This document shows, in pieces, positions 1 to 6,930 of a stretch of DNA of 19,956 bases. Origin of the DNA: Treponema sp. (GTDB taxonomy: Bacteria; Spirochaetota; Spirochaetia; Treponematales; UBA12059). The notes under the pieces are model-generated. The model saw only the letters and a program-made list of their open reading frames with translations, made no database searches and was not told where the DNA came from. Numbering within the stretch: position 1 is the stretch's first letter; each line of letters opens with the position of its first letter. A program made the position numbers and the translations under genes. The stretch lies in contig JAAYUR010000239.1 of the NCBI GenBank assembly GCA_012517645.1, positions 1 to 19,956 of the forward strand, read 5' to 3'.

Positions 1-83
1 ATGGCGACGTTCTCCGCCAGGCGCCGGGAACCCGCAAGAAGGGCCCTCTTGAGCCGCGATCCGTTTATGTAGGTAATTTGCAT
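1..83 (-). CDS. DAK2-domain (FakA/DegV-fusion type) protein, N-terminal fragment
   Basis: Reading the minus strand from the ATG at 83-81 gives 27 open codons that run off the window. They include INGSRLKRALLAGSRRL followed by AENVA. This matches the start of DAK2 (dihydroxyacetone kinase L-like) domains, where an I-D/N-G-x-x-L-x-x-A-L-x-A-G helix precedes the INVFPVPDGDTG nucleotide loop. Such domains occur in fatty acid kinase FakA and in proteins where DAK2 is fused to a DegV lipid-binding domain. The loop that would prove it lies outside the window, so the call rests on a short N-terminal motif. No Shine-Dalgarno sequence precedes the ATG; a possible promoter at 88-117 would place the transcript start at the ATG itself. 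The gene is divergent from the STAS gene, about 90 bp apart. Confidence 0.6.
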   Translation of the reverse strand, partial: MQITYINGSRLKRALLAGSRRLAENVA

Positions 84-87
84 GACA

Positions 88-117
88 AATATAAGGTACC
101 ATGTAAAAGTAGATCAA
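88..117 (-). promoter_or_regulatory. possible promoter of the DAK2-type gene
   Basis: On the minus strand TTGATC (117-112) is followed after 18 bp by TATATT (93-88), five of six matches to the -10 consensus. Transcription would begin at about the ATG at 83, which fits the absence of a ribosome binding site. The call rests on sequence match only. Confidence 0.35.
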
Positions 118-137
118 TCAAGGTATTCCGCTATGCC

Positions 138-168
138 TTGACGATATGGGCGGCCTGTGCTTCATCAT
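138..168 (+). promoter_or_regulatory. weak candidate promoter of the STAS gene
   Basis: TTGACG (138-143) lies 19 bp before CATCAT (163-168). The -10 match and spacing are poor. If real, the transcript would start near the ATG at 174, again without a leader or Shine-Dalgarno sequence. The stretch 84-173 is clearly more AT-rich than its surroundings and otherwise shows only the short inverted repeat ATTTG/CAAAT at 76-90. Confidence 0.25.
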
Positions 169-173
169 GTACC

Positions 174-1676
174 ATGGATATGGGAGCCCGGTGCTCGATC
201 GAGATTCTTGGGGATGTCGCGGTCCTTCATGTGGCGGGAGCGGTCGAAATGGCCGGGGCGGATACTCTCCGGGACGAGCTCCTTGCCCGGATCCAGGGCA
301 GCGGGCTTTCCAAGATCGTCCTGGACCTCGAGAACGTCCCCCTGGTGGACAGTTCCGGTCTCGGGCTGTTCATGAGCCTGTCCCAACAGCTTTCCGAATC
401 CAAGCGGATTCGGTTCTGCAATATGGCGGGCAACGTCCGGGCGGTGTTCGAGTACATGGGGGTGGCGACCTACCTCGACCTGGACCGGACCCTGGAGGAA
501 TCCCTGGCCGCCCTGGCCAAACCCGGGTCTCCGCCCCGGGCGGCGCGAAACGTTTCGCCCAAACCCCTGGATCTGCCGGGAAAGTACCTGCTCAACGAGG
601 CGGGCCAGCGGTACTGCTCCCAGCTTCGCATCCCCGTCCGCGACCTCAGGACCTATGCCGGCGAGCGGGCTGTGGGCTTCGACTGGAAGATCTGCAAGTT
701 GGACCTTCTGAGAAAGCTGGTGGTCCATGGCCTCATCACGACGATCGAGATCAGCCGGCCCGAGTTCGTCTCCGCCCGGCACGCCTTGCTGGATCTGACC
801 CGGACCATACTATCGGGAATCCTCCACAAGCGGTTCCGGCCGGAGCTCAAGCGCCGTCTGCGCCGCACTCCCGAGGCGGCCCGGATAGCCGAGGATCCCG
901 CCTTCATCGGCCTGGCGGGCGATCGGGCGGCCATGGCCTCGGCCCTTCGCAGGCGGGCCGTCTGGTCCGCGAACCTTCGGACCTCCATCGAGGAGGAATG
1001 CGCGGCCCGCACCCGGGCAGGCTCTCCGGAGGGGACCTGCGACGAGGACACCCTGGCCCGGGTCTCGAGCCTTCTGGACGAGGTGGACGACGAGACGGCC
1101 CTGCTGCTGGCCCTGGCCGGGGCGGATCTGGTCGGAACCGCCTCGGACGTGGTGTATTCCTACGCCCGGCGCCTGGAGATCGCGGAGCACCTCTGTCTGA
1201 TGCTCGCGGAGTTCATCCAGCTGGCGGAGAAGTCCTTCCTGATCAACCTGGCCGAGCGGGAGCTCTTCGTGCGCAGCCATCCGGACGAGCTGGAGCGGAT
1301 GCTCGCCGAGGAAGCCTTCCGGGACCGTCTCCGGGACCGGGCGGTGCAGAGAAACGAGCTCATGCTCCTGCGGATGGACTTCACCGGGACCGTCCTGGAT
1401 CCCTCGGACCCGGCCTCGATCCGGATCACCGTGCGAAACCGAGGTTTGATCGGATACGGCTCCAGGCTGGAGACCATGGGGCGCCGCGCCAAGGCGGTCA
1501 AGGAAAACACCCTGGAGCAGATCCTCAAGGCCGACGAGGAGGGCGGGGGGATGGGCCTGATCTACCATACCCTCCTGCGGGAAAAGTGCGCGGCGGAGGG
1601 TATGGATTTCTCCACCTCGGTGATCCGGAACGAGAAGGAGGACGAGACGATCGCCACCCTCAACCTCACCCTATAA
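174..1676 (+). CDS. STAS-domain protein with long uncharacterised C-terminal region
   Basis: The 500-aa product begins with a STAS (anti-sigma factor antagonist) domain at about residues 7-110. It contains the motif DSSGLG at 59-64; Ser60 corresponds to the serine that partner-switching kinases phosphorylate in SpoIIAA-type proteins. After a proline-rich linker (about 115-135) comes a mostly helical region that I do not recognise. The last 45 residues contain GGGMGL (about 457-462), which resembles the glycine-rich lid of GHKL ATPases, but I do not see a convincing N box, so ATP binding is unproven. There are no membrane segments. The start is uncertain: ATG 174 is just upstream of the domain but has no Shine-Dalgarno sequence. 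A TTG at 78 would add 32 atypical residues from an AT-rich stretch and is less likely. The protein is probably a cytoplasmic regulator. It is followed by a 105-bp gap holding the promoter of the catabolic operon and may be unrelated to it. Confidence 0.75.
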   Translation: MDMGARCSIEILGDVAVLHVAGAVEMAGADTLRDELLARIQGSGLSKIVLDLENVPLVDSSGLGLFMSLSQQLSESKRIRFCNMAGNVRAVFEYMGVATYLDLDRTLEESLAALAKPGSPPRAARNVSPKPLDLPGKYLLNEAGQRYCSQLRIPVRDLRTYAGERAVGFDWKICKLDLLRKLVVHGLITTIEISRPEFVSARHALLDLTRTILSGILHKRFRPELKRRLRRTPEAARIAEDPAFIGLAGDRAAMASALRRRAVWSANLRTSIEEECAARTRAGSPEGTCDEDTLARVSSLLDEVDDETALLLALAGADLVGTASDVVYSYARRLEIAEHLCLMLAEFIQLAEKSFLINLAERELFVRSHPDELERMLAEEAFRDRLRDRAVQRNELMLLRMDFTGTVLDPSDPASIRITVRNRGLIGYGSRLETMGRRAKAVKENTLEQILKADEEGGGMGLIYHTLLREKCAAEGMDFSTSVIRNEKEDETIATLNLTL

Positions 1677-1688
1677 GCGATATCTTCG

Positions 1689-1705
1689 GTCAAGAAATTC
1701 TTGAC
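1689..1705. promoter_or_regulatory. 17-bp perfect palindrome, likely operator of the catabolic operon
   Basis: GTCAAGAAATTCTTGAC has perfect 8-bp arms (1689-1696 and 1698-1705) around a central A. It overlaps the -35 hexamer at 1701-1706. A dimeric repressor bound here would block RNA polymerase, so substrate-inducible repression is the simplest reading. The regulator is not identifiable, as no classical DNA-binding repressor gene is in the window. Confidence 0.6.
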
Positions 1706-1729
1706 AGGATAAAAGTGCAGTGTCAAAAT
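1701..1729 (+). promoter_or_regulatory. promoter of the molybdenum hydroxylase/permease/allHFG operon
   Basis: TTGACA (1701-1706, perfect -35) is followed by a 17-bp spacer and CAAAAT (1724-1729, four of six -10 matches) in a locally AT-rich gap. Transcription would start around 1736, giving a leader of about 45 nt before the ATG at 1782. Confidence 0.7.
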
Positions 1730-1781
1730 CGAAAATCTGCGCGGGCGTCGAAGGACGTTACCGCGGAAAGGACCCTACCCG

Positions 1782-2600
1782 ATGGTACACGAGTTCCAAT
1801 ACCGGGCTCCCAGGGCCCGTTCCGAACTGCTCGCCTTCCTGGCCGAGCACGGGACGTCTGCCAAGGTGCTCGCCGGCGGGACCGATCTCCTGCCGAATAT
1901 TCGGATGGGCATAGCCAAGCCCGCCTTCGTGGTCGACTGCAAGCGGCTTCCCGACGCGAACCGCCTGGTCTTCTCCCCCTCCGAGGGGCTCCGTATCGGC
2001 CACGGCGTCACGGTCAGCGCGATTCTCCAGGACAAGACGGTCCGGGAGAACTACCCCCTGCTTGCCGAGGCGGCCCACGAGCTGGCCTCCCATCAGGTCC
2101 GGAACCGGGCCACCGTGGCGGGGAACGTCGTGAACGCGTCCCCCTGTTCGGACATGGCCCTGCCCCTGCTCTGCCTGGACGCCGTGGCGGTCCTGGCTTC
2201 GGCCGCCGGGGATCGAACCGTCGGCTTCCGGGAGTTCTTCACGGGTCCCAAGGCGACGGTGATGAAACCCGGGGAGTTCCTGGCGGAGATCCGGGTGCCC
2301 CCGGAGAGCGCCGGCCGAAAGGGCCGGTACGCTAAGCTCAAGCGGGTCAAGGGACACGACCTCGGCATCGTGGGAGTCATGCTCGCGTCGGCTCCCGACG
2401 GCCTCCGGGCGGCGGTGAGCTCCGCGGCGCCGACACCGGTCCTGGTGACGGGCATCGGTGCGGGTCTGGACGCGGAGGCCGTGAACGACCTCGTCCAGAA
2501 GGCCATCAAACCCATCGACGACGTCCGCTGTACCGCGGAGTACCGACGCTTCATGGTCGGCGCCTACATCCGCCGCCTGCTTCCGGAGGTTGCCCGATGA
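1782..2600 (+). CDS. molybdenum hydroxylase, FAD-binding subunit (XdhB/CoxM family)
   Basis: This 272-aa protein is the FAD subunit of a three-subunit xanthine-dehydrogenase-family enzyme. It passes electrons from the 2Fe-2S clusters to the final acceptor. Two FAD-binding signatures are visible: AGGTD at residues 31-35, and TVAGNVVNASPCSD at 111-124, the T-x-G-G/A-N loop of the PCMH fold. The length suits CoxM-type subunits. It lacks the extra cysteine-rich 4Fe-4S loop of 4-hydroxybenzoyl-CoA reductase beta subunits, which argues against that relative. The ATG at 1782 has a purine-rich AAAGGA about 10 nt upstream. Its stop overlaps the next start as ATGA, so translation is coupled with the 2Fe-2S subunit. 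It is the first gene of the operon behind the 1701-1729 promoter. Substrate specificity is set by the Mo subunit, so no purine or pyrimidine is assigned here. Confidence 0.9.
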   Translation: MVHEFQYRAPRARSELLAFLAEHGTSAKVLAGGTDLLPNIRMGIAKPAFVVDCKRLPDANRLVFSPSEGLRIGHGVTVSAILQDKTVRENYPLLAEAAHELASHQVRNRATVAGNVVNASPCSDMALPLLCLDAVAVLASAAGDRTVGFREFFTGPKATVMKPGEFLAEIRVPPESAGRKGRYAKLKRVKGHDLGIVGVMLASAPDGLRAAVSSAAPTPVLVTGIGAGLDAEAVNDLVQKAIKPIDDVRCTAEYRRFMVGAYIRRLLPEVAR

Positions 2601-3082
2601 CGATAACCCTCACAGTGAACGGCGTCTCGTATACCCGGGACGCCGCGGAGAACAAGACCCTCCTGCACTTCCTTCGGGAGGACCTGGGCCTGACGGGCAC
2701 CAAGGAAGGATGCGGGATGGGGGAATGCGGGGCCTGCACGGTATTCCTGAACGGCCGAACCGTGAACTCCTGCTGCGTCCTGGCCGTGGAGGCCGACGGG
2801 GCCGTGATCGAGACCATCGAGGGAGAGGCGGGGCCCGCGGGGCTTTCGGAGATACAGAAGGCCTTCGATCGAAACCACGCGGTCCAATGCGGCTTCTGCA
2901 CCCCCGGCATGATCCTGTCGGTCAAGGAATTGCTGAAAGCCAAGCCCAAGCCCACGGTTGAGGAGATCAAGGAGGCCATCGAGGGAAACTTCTGCCGCTG
3001 CACGGGGTACGAGCAGATCGTGGAAGCCGTCCTGGACGTTACCGGCCGGGGTTCCGGGAAGGGGAGGCTCGACCATGTTTGA
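2597..3082 (+). CDS. molybdenum hydroxylase, 2Fe-2S subunit (XdhC/CoxS family)
   Basis: The 161-aa protein carries two 2Fe-2S clusters that link the molybdenum site to FAD. The N-terminal ferredoxin-like cluster has Cys39, Cys44, Cys47 and Cys59 (C-x4-C-x2-C-x11-C, in EGCGMGECGACTV). The C-terminal helical cluster has Cys98 and Cys101 (QCGFC) and Cys133 and Cys135 (NFCRC). All eight ligands are intact. The start ATG overlaps the FAD gene's stop by 4 bp and has GGAGG seven bases upstream. The end overlaps the Mo-subunit gene by 8 bp. The B-C-A gene order with tight overlaps is usual for three-subunit enzymes of this family. Confidence 0.93.
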   Translation: MTITLTVNGVSYTRDAAENKTLLHFLREDLGLTGTKEGCGMGECGACTVFLNGRTVNSCCVLAVEADGAVIETIEGEAGPAGLSEIQKAFDRNHAVQCGFCTPGMILSVKELLKAKPKPTVEEIKEAIEGNFCRCTGYEQIVEAVLDVTGRGSGKGRLDHV

Positions 3083-5519
3083 CCAAGTCCGCTCCGAGGA
3101 TCTGGCCTATGTGGGCAAGGATTCCGGCCGAATCGACGCCACGGAAAAGCTGACCGGGGAAGCCCTGTACGTCAGCGACATGACGGTGCCGGGCATGTTC
3201 TACGCGGCGGTCAAACGGAGTTCACACGCCCGCGCCCGGATCAAGCGCATCGACACTTCGAAAGCCGTCGCCATGCCCGGGGTCCGCGCGGTGTTGACCG
3301 GGGCGGAGCTGGATTACCGCCTCGGGCTCTATGTGGTGGACAAGTACATCCTGGCCAAGGGCGAGGTCCGGCATTATGGTGAGGCCGTGGCAGCCGTGGC
3401 CGCGGAGTCCTACGCCCAGGCCCGAAGGGCCGCGGACGCCATTATCGTGGAGTACGAACCGCTCCCGCCGGTGCTCCACCACATGGACGCCCTCAAGCCC
3501 GACGCGCCCTTGGTGCACCCCGACCTGGGAAGCTACGACTATATAGCCGCGGTCTTCACCCCCAAGCCCGGAACGAACATCGCCAACCACACCCGCCTGC
3601 GCAAGGGGGATACGGAAAAGGGCTTCGCCGAGAGCGAATGGATCATCGAGCGGGAGTACTCTTGCCCCTCGGTCCAGCACGTTCCCATGGAAACCCACGT
3701 GGCCATCGCGAAATGGGCCCGGGGGGACCAGGTGGAGATCTGGACCAGCGCCCAGAGTCCCTTCACGGTCCGCAACCTCTTCTGCCACGCCTTCAAGCTC
3801 CCCCATAACAACGTCCGGGTTCACATCCCCTACGTGGGAGGAGGGTTCGGGGGCAAGGCCGGCATCGGGGTCGAGCCCCTGGCCGCGGTCCTGTCCCGGG
3901 CCGCGGGGGGAAGGCCCGTCAAGTTCCAGGCCACCCGGGAGGAGGAGGTCAGCCTCCTGCCCTGCCGGAGCGCCCTGACCTACCGGATCAAGACGGGGGT
4001 GGGCGCGGACGGCAGGATCAAGGCCCAGGAGATGACCATGTACTGGGACTCCGGAGCCTACGCGGACTACGCGGTCAACGTGACCCGAGCTTCCGGGTAC
4101 TCGGCCGCGGGGCCCTACGAGATACCCAACGCGTCCATCGACGCCTACACGATCTATACAAACAAGCCCTTCGGCACGGCGTACCGGGGCTTCGGGCACG
4201 TGGAGTTCCACTGGGGCCTGGAACGGCACATGGAACTGGTGGCCAAGGCCATCGGCATGGATCCCCTGGAGTTCCGAAGGCGGAACGCCCTCAGGCCCGG
4301 TTCGATCACCCTGACGGGGGAGAAGATCACGGACCATACCGGGGACGTGGTCAAGTGCATGGACGCCGCCGCCAAGGCCATAGGCTACGGGTCCCTCACC
4401 TCCGAGGAGGCCGAGCGCGAGCGCAGGACCGGCCGTAAGATCGGGAAGGGCGTCGCGGCCCTGCACAAGGCCCCCGCCATGCCCTCCTTCACGGCCACGG
4501 CGGTGATCATCAAGATGAACGAGGACGGGTCCGTCACCGTCAACCTGGCCCTGACCGATTACGGCCAAGGGACCTATACCTCCATCCGGCAGATCGTGGC
4601 GGAGCGCCTGGGCTTCCCCCTGGAGAAGGTCAAGATCTCCTTCGAGTGCGACACGGACAAGGATCCCTACGATTGGCAGACCGTGGCCTCCAAGGGCCTC
4701 ATCCTCTCCGGAAACGCCGCCATCCTGGCGGCGGAGGATCTGCTGGCCAAGGCGTACGAGGTCGCTGCCCAGGTCCTCAGGGCCAACGTCCGGGACCTGG
4801 CCCACGACGCCGTCCGGATCTACGTCCGCCACAACCCCGACGAGTCCGTGGAGTTCGCCAAGCTCGCGGTGGGCTACGCCTACCCGAACGGCAACGGGAT
4901 CGGCGGCCCGATCATCGGGGTCGGCCGCTACGTGGCCCAGGGGCTCTCCAACCTGAACAAGGAGACGGGCCAGGGAAACCCCGCCCTGGACTGGACCTAC
5001 GGCGCCCACGGCATCGTGGCCGAGGTGGACCCGGAAACGGGGGAGTACGAGGTGCTCAAGGTCGCCTCGGTCTTCGACGTGGGAAAGGCCATCAATCCCC
5101 AGATCGTCCGGGGCCAGGCCATCGGGGGCATGATCCAGGGCCTGGGCACCGCGGTGTGCGAGGGCTACATCTACGACGACAAGGGGGTCCTCCTAAATCC
5201 CTCCTTCACGGACAACAAGATCCCGACGGCCAAGGACATTCCGGAGGTCATAGAGAGCGCGGTGGTGGAGACGCCCCAGGTGGACGGCCCCTACGGGGCC
5301 CGGGGCGTGGGGGAGCATTCCATGATCTCCGTGGCCGCGGCCCTGGGAAACGCCATCCAGGCCGCCACGGGCGCCGAGATCGTCCACATGCCCCTGCGCT
5401 TCGAGGACGTCTGGAGGGCCCTGCGGGACAAGAAACCCATAGACAATTGGATCACCAAGAGCCCCCTGGGTTCCTGCCGTTCCGCTCCGGAACTCCGAAA
5501 TCGGAAAAAAGACGGCTAG
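3075..5519 (+). CDS. molybdenum hydroxylase, molybdopterin-binding catalytic subunit (XdhA/CoxL family)
   Basis: This 814-aa subunit binds the molybdopterin cofactor and hydroxylates the substrate, probably an N-heterocycle. Visible motifs are GGGFGGK at residues 255-261, AYRGFG at 369-374 (the arginine-containing substrate loop of xanthine dehydrogenase relatives) and GVGE with Glu747, the general-base glutamate equivalent to Glu1261 of bovine xanthine oxidase. The AY-x-C-S-F-R active-site signature of CO dehydrogenases is absent. The ATG at 3075 is preferred because GGGGAGG lies 8 nt upstream and it overlaps the previous stop; open sequence further upstream lacks family similarity. The family includes xanthine, nicotinate, caffeine and uracil/thymine dehydrogenases, which cannot be told apart by eye. 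No XdhC-type maturation chaperone or Mo-cofactor gene is in the window. Confidence 0.92.
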   Translation: MFDQVRSEDLAYVGKDSGRIDATEKLTGEALYVSDMTVPGMFYAAVKRSSHARARIKRIDTSKAVAMPGVRAVLTGAELDYRLGLYVVDKYILAKGEVRHYGEAVAAVAAESYAQARRAADAIIVEYEPLPPVLHHMDALKPDAPLVHPDLGSYDYIAAVFTPKPGTNIANHTRLRKGDTEKGFAESEWIIEREYSCPSVQHVPMETHVAIAKWARGDQVEIWTSAQSPFTVRNLFCHAFKLPHNNVRVHIPYVGGGFGGKAGIGVEPLAAVLSRAAGGRPVKFQATREEEVSLLPCRSALTYRIKTGVGADGRIKAQEMTMYWDSGAYADYAVNVTRASGYSAAGPYEIPNASIDAYTIYTNKPFGTAYRGFGHVEFHWGLERHMELVAKAIGMDPLEFRRRNALRPGSITLTGEKITDHTGDVVKCMDAAAKAIGYGSLTSEEAERERRTGRKIGKGVAALHKAPAMPSFTATAVIIKMNEDGSVTVNLALTDYGQGTYTSIRQIVAERLGFPLEKVKISFECDTDKDPYDWQTVASKGLILSGNAAILAAEDLLAKAYEVAAQVLRANVRDLAHDAVRIYVRHNPDESVEFAKLAVGYAYPNGNGIGGPIIGVGRYVAQGLSNLNKETGQGNPALDWTYGAHGIVAEVDPETGEYEVLKVASVFDVGKAINPQIVRGQAIGGMIQGLGTAVCEGYIYDDKGVLLNPSFTDNKIPTAKDIPEVIESAVVETPQVDGPYGARGVGEHSMISVAAALGNAIQAATGAEIVHMPLRFEDVWRALRDKKPIDNWITKSPLGSCRSAPELRNRKKDG

Positions 5520-5570
5520 GCACCTTGCCGGATCGAGAGGAATCTGGTATCGGAACAGTACGGAGGATCT

Positions 5571-5640
5571 CCCGGCGCGCGCCGGCCGGGTGGGAACAAG
5601 GTTCGGCCGAGAGGCCGAAAAAGGATCGGCCGTAGGCCGA
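5571..5640 (+). other. three tandem hairpins between the Mo-subunit and permease genes
   Basis: The 153-bp gap 5520-5672 contains three consecutive stems. They are CCCGGC/GCCGGG (5571-5576 with 5585-5590), TTCGGCC/GGCCGAA closing a GAGA tetraloop of the GNRA type (5602-5619), and TCGGCC/GGCCGA with a 3-nt loop (5626-5640). No T-tract follows any of them, so they are not standard terminators. They could be mRNA-stabilising or processing structures that set different levels for the enzyme and permease, and they end about 20 nt before the permease ribosome binding site. Confidence 0.45.
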
Positions 5641-5672
5641 GCGGAAAGAGCGATCGAAACAAGGAGCGTTCC

Positions 5673-6926
5673 GTGGAGAAAAGCCTGACCGTAAAGAACA
5701 CCGTGCTGGGGATCCAGCACACCTTCGTGATGTTCGGGGCCACCGTGCTGGTTCCCATCATCACCGGCCTGGACATCGGAGTCACCCTGTTCGCCGCGGG
5801 GCTGGGAACCCTGCTCTTCCACGTCGTGACCGGCTTCAAGGTGCCGGTCTTCCTGGGCAGTTCCTTCGCCTTCATCCCCGGCCTCCTGGCCGTGGGCAAG
5901 AGCCAGGGCCTGCCCTACGCCCTGGGCGGCATCGTCATCGCGGGACTCCTGTACGTCGTGGTGGCTATCATCTTCAAGTTCGTCCCCTACGACACGATCC
6001 ACAAGATCCTGCCTCCCCACGTCACGGGCCCCATGATCATCCTGATCGGCCTAATCCTGGCGCCCGTGGCCATCCAGAACGCCCGGGGCGACTTCTCCAA
6101 GCCCATCGTCGACGCCATCGGCGTGAACGGCTGCTGGGCGGTGGCCCTCTTCACCTTCGCGGTGGGGATCTTCGTGAAGATCTACCTGCCCAAATTCGGG
6201 TTCAAGTTCGCTTCGAACCTCCCGGTCCTCATCGCCCTGATTTCGGGGTACGTCCTTTCCGTCATCCTGGGCATCGTGGACTTTTCCTCGGTCGCGAAGG
6301 CGGACTGGATCGGCCTCCCGAAGTTCTCCCTGCCCAAGTTCTCGGCGGAGGGGATCAGCGTCATGCTTCCCATCGCCATCGTGACCATGGTGGAACACTT
6401 CGGGGACATCCTGGCCATCGGCAACGTGGTCGGAAAGGACTTCATCAAGGACCCGGGGATCCACCGGACCCTGATCGGCGACGGACTCGCGACCTCCCTT
6501 GCGGCCTTCATCGGCGGTCCCGCCAACACGACCTATTCCGAGAACACCGGGGCCGTGGCCCTGACCGGGGCGTACAACCCCATCATCATGCGGATCGCCG
6601 CGGTCTGCGCCATCATCCTGGCCATGATCCCGAAGTTCACCGCCGTCATCGGCACCATTCCCGGGCCCGTCATCGGCGGAATTTCCATTCTGCTCTTCGG
6701 CATGATCTCGTCCATCGGGGTCAAGAACATGGTGGACGCCCACGTCAATTTGGGCAACGCCAAGCTCCTGATCATCACCGCGGCCATGCTGGTCCTGGGT
6801 CTCGGCGGCGCCACCTTCGAGCTCGGTCCCGTGAAGCTCTCCGGCCTGGGCCTGGCGGCGATCTTCGGGATCATCCTCAACCTGATCCTCCGGCCGAAGG
6901 ACATCACCTCGGCGGAGTGCGACTGA
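5673..6926 (+). CDS. NCS2-family nucleobase permease, UraA (uracil) type
   Basis: This 417-aa integral membrane protein is a nucleobase:cation symporter of the NCS2/NAT family and probably imports the operon's substrate. It closely resembles E. coli UraA. It has QHTFVMFGATVLVP at residues 15-28 (UraA: QHLFAMFGATVLVP), GSSFAFI in TM3, and VEHFGD with Glu241 and TTYSENTG with Glu290. These fall at the same numbers as UraA Glu241 and Glu290, which bind uracil. Xanthine permeases of the XanQ type have a different signature. UraA His245 is replaced by Asp245, in EHFGD. The GTG start at 5673 has AAGGAG 6 nt upstream. Many hydrophobic segments are consistent with the 14-TM fold. Homologues are often named uracil-xanthine permease, so purine transport is not excluded. 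Confidence 0.88.
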   Translation: MEKSLTVKNTVLGIQHTFVMFGATVLVPIITGLDIGVTLFAAGLGTLLFHVVTGFKVPVFLGSSFAFIPGLLAVGKSQGLPYALGGIVIAGLLYVVVAIIFKFVPYDTIHKILPPHVTGPMIILIGLILAPVAIQNARGDFSKPIVDAIGVNGCWAVALFTFAVGIFVKIYLPKFGFKFASNLPVLIALISGYVLSVILGIVDFSSVAKADWIGLPKFSLPKFSAEGISVMLPIAIVTMVEHFGDILAIGNVVGKDFIKDPGIHRTLIGDGLATSLAAFIGGPANTTYSENTGAVALTGAYNPIIMRIAAVCAIILAMIPKFTAVIGTIPGPVIGGISILLFGMISSIGVKNMVDAHVNLGNAKLLIITAAMLVLGLGGATFELGPVKLSGLGLAAIFGIILNLILRPKDITSAECD

Positions 6927-6930
6927 TACC

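Noticed and set aside
1..72. A 23-codon + strand open frame from the first base to a TAG at 70-72
   Set aside because: It is Arg-rich with no similarity that I can see, and the opposite strand gives a recognisable DAK2-type N-terminus.
146..2335. A 729-codon open frame on the + strand overlapping the STAS and FAD-subunit genes
   Set aside because: It is rich in Gly, Arg and Pro with no domain, and is a second-frame shadow of two well-supported genes in GC-rich DNA.
3222..5009. A 595-codon antisense open frame opposite the Mo-subunit gene
   Set aside because: The sense strand encodes a clear xanthine-dehydrogenase-family protein with catalytic motifs; the antisense product has no recognisable domain.
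1782..5519. Assignment of the molybdenum enzyme as CO dehydrogenase or 4-hydroxybenzoyl-CoA reductase
   Set aside because: The CO dehydrogenase active-site cysteine motif is missing (AYRGFG instead), and the FAD subunit lacks the 4Fe-4S cysteine loop of the reductase.
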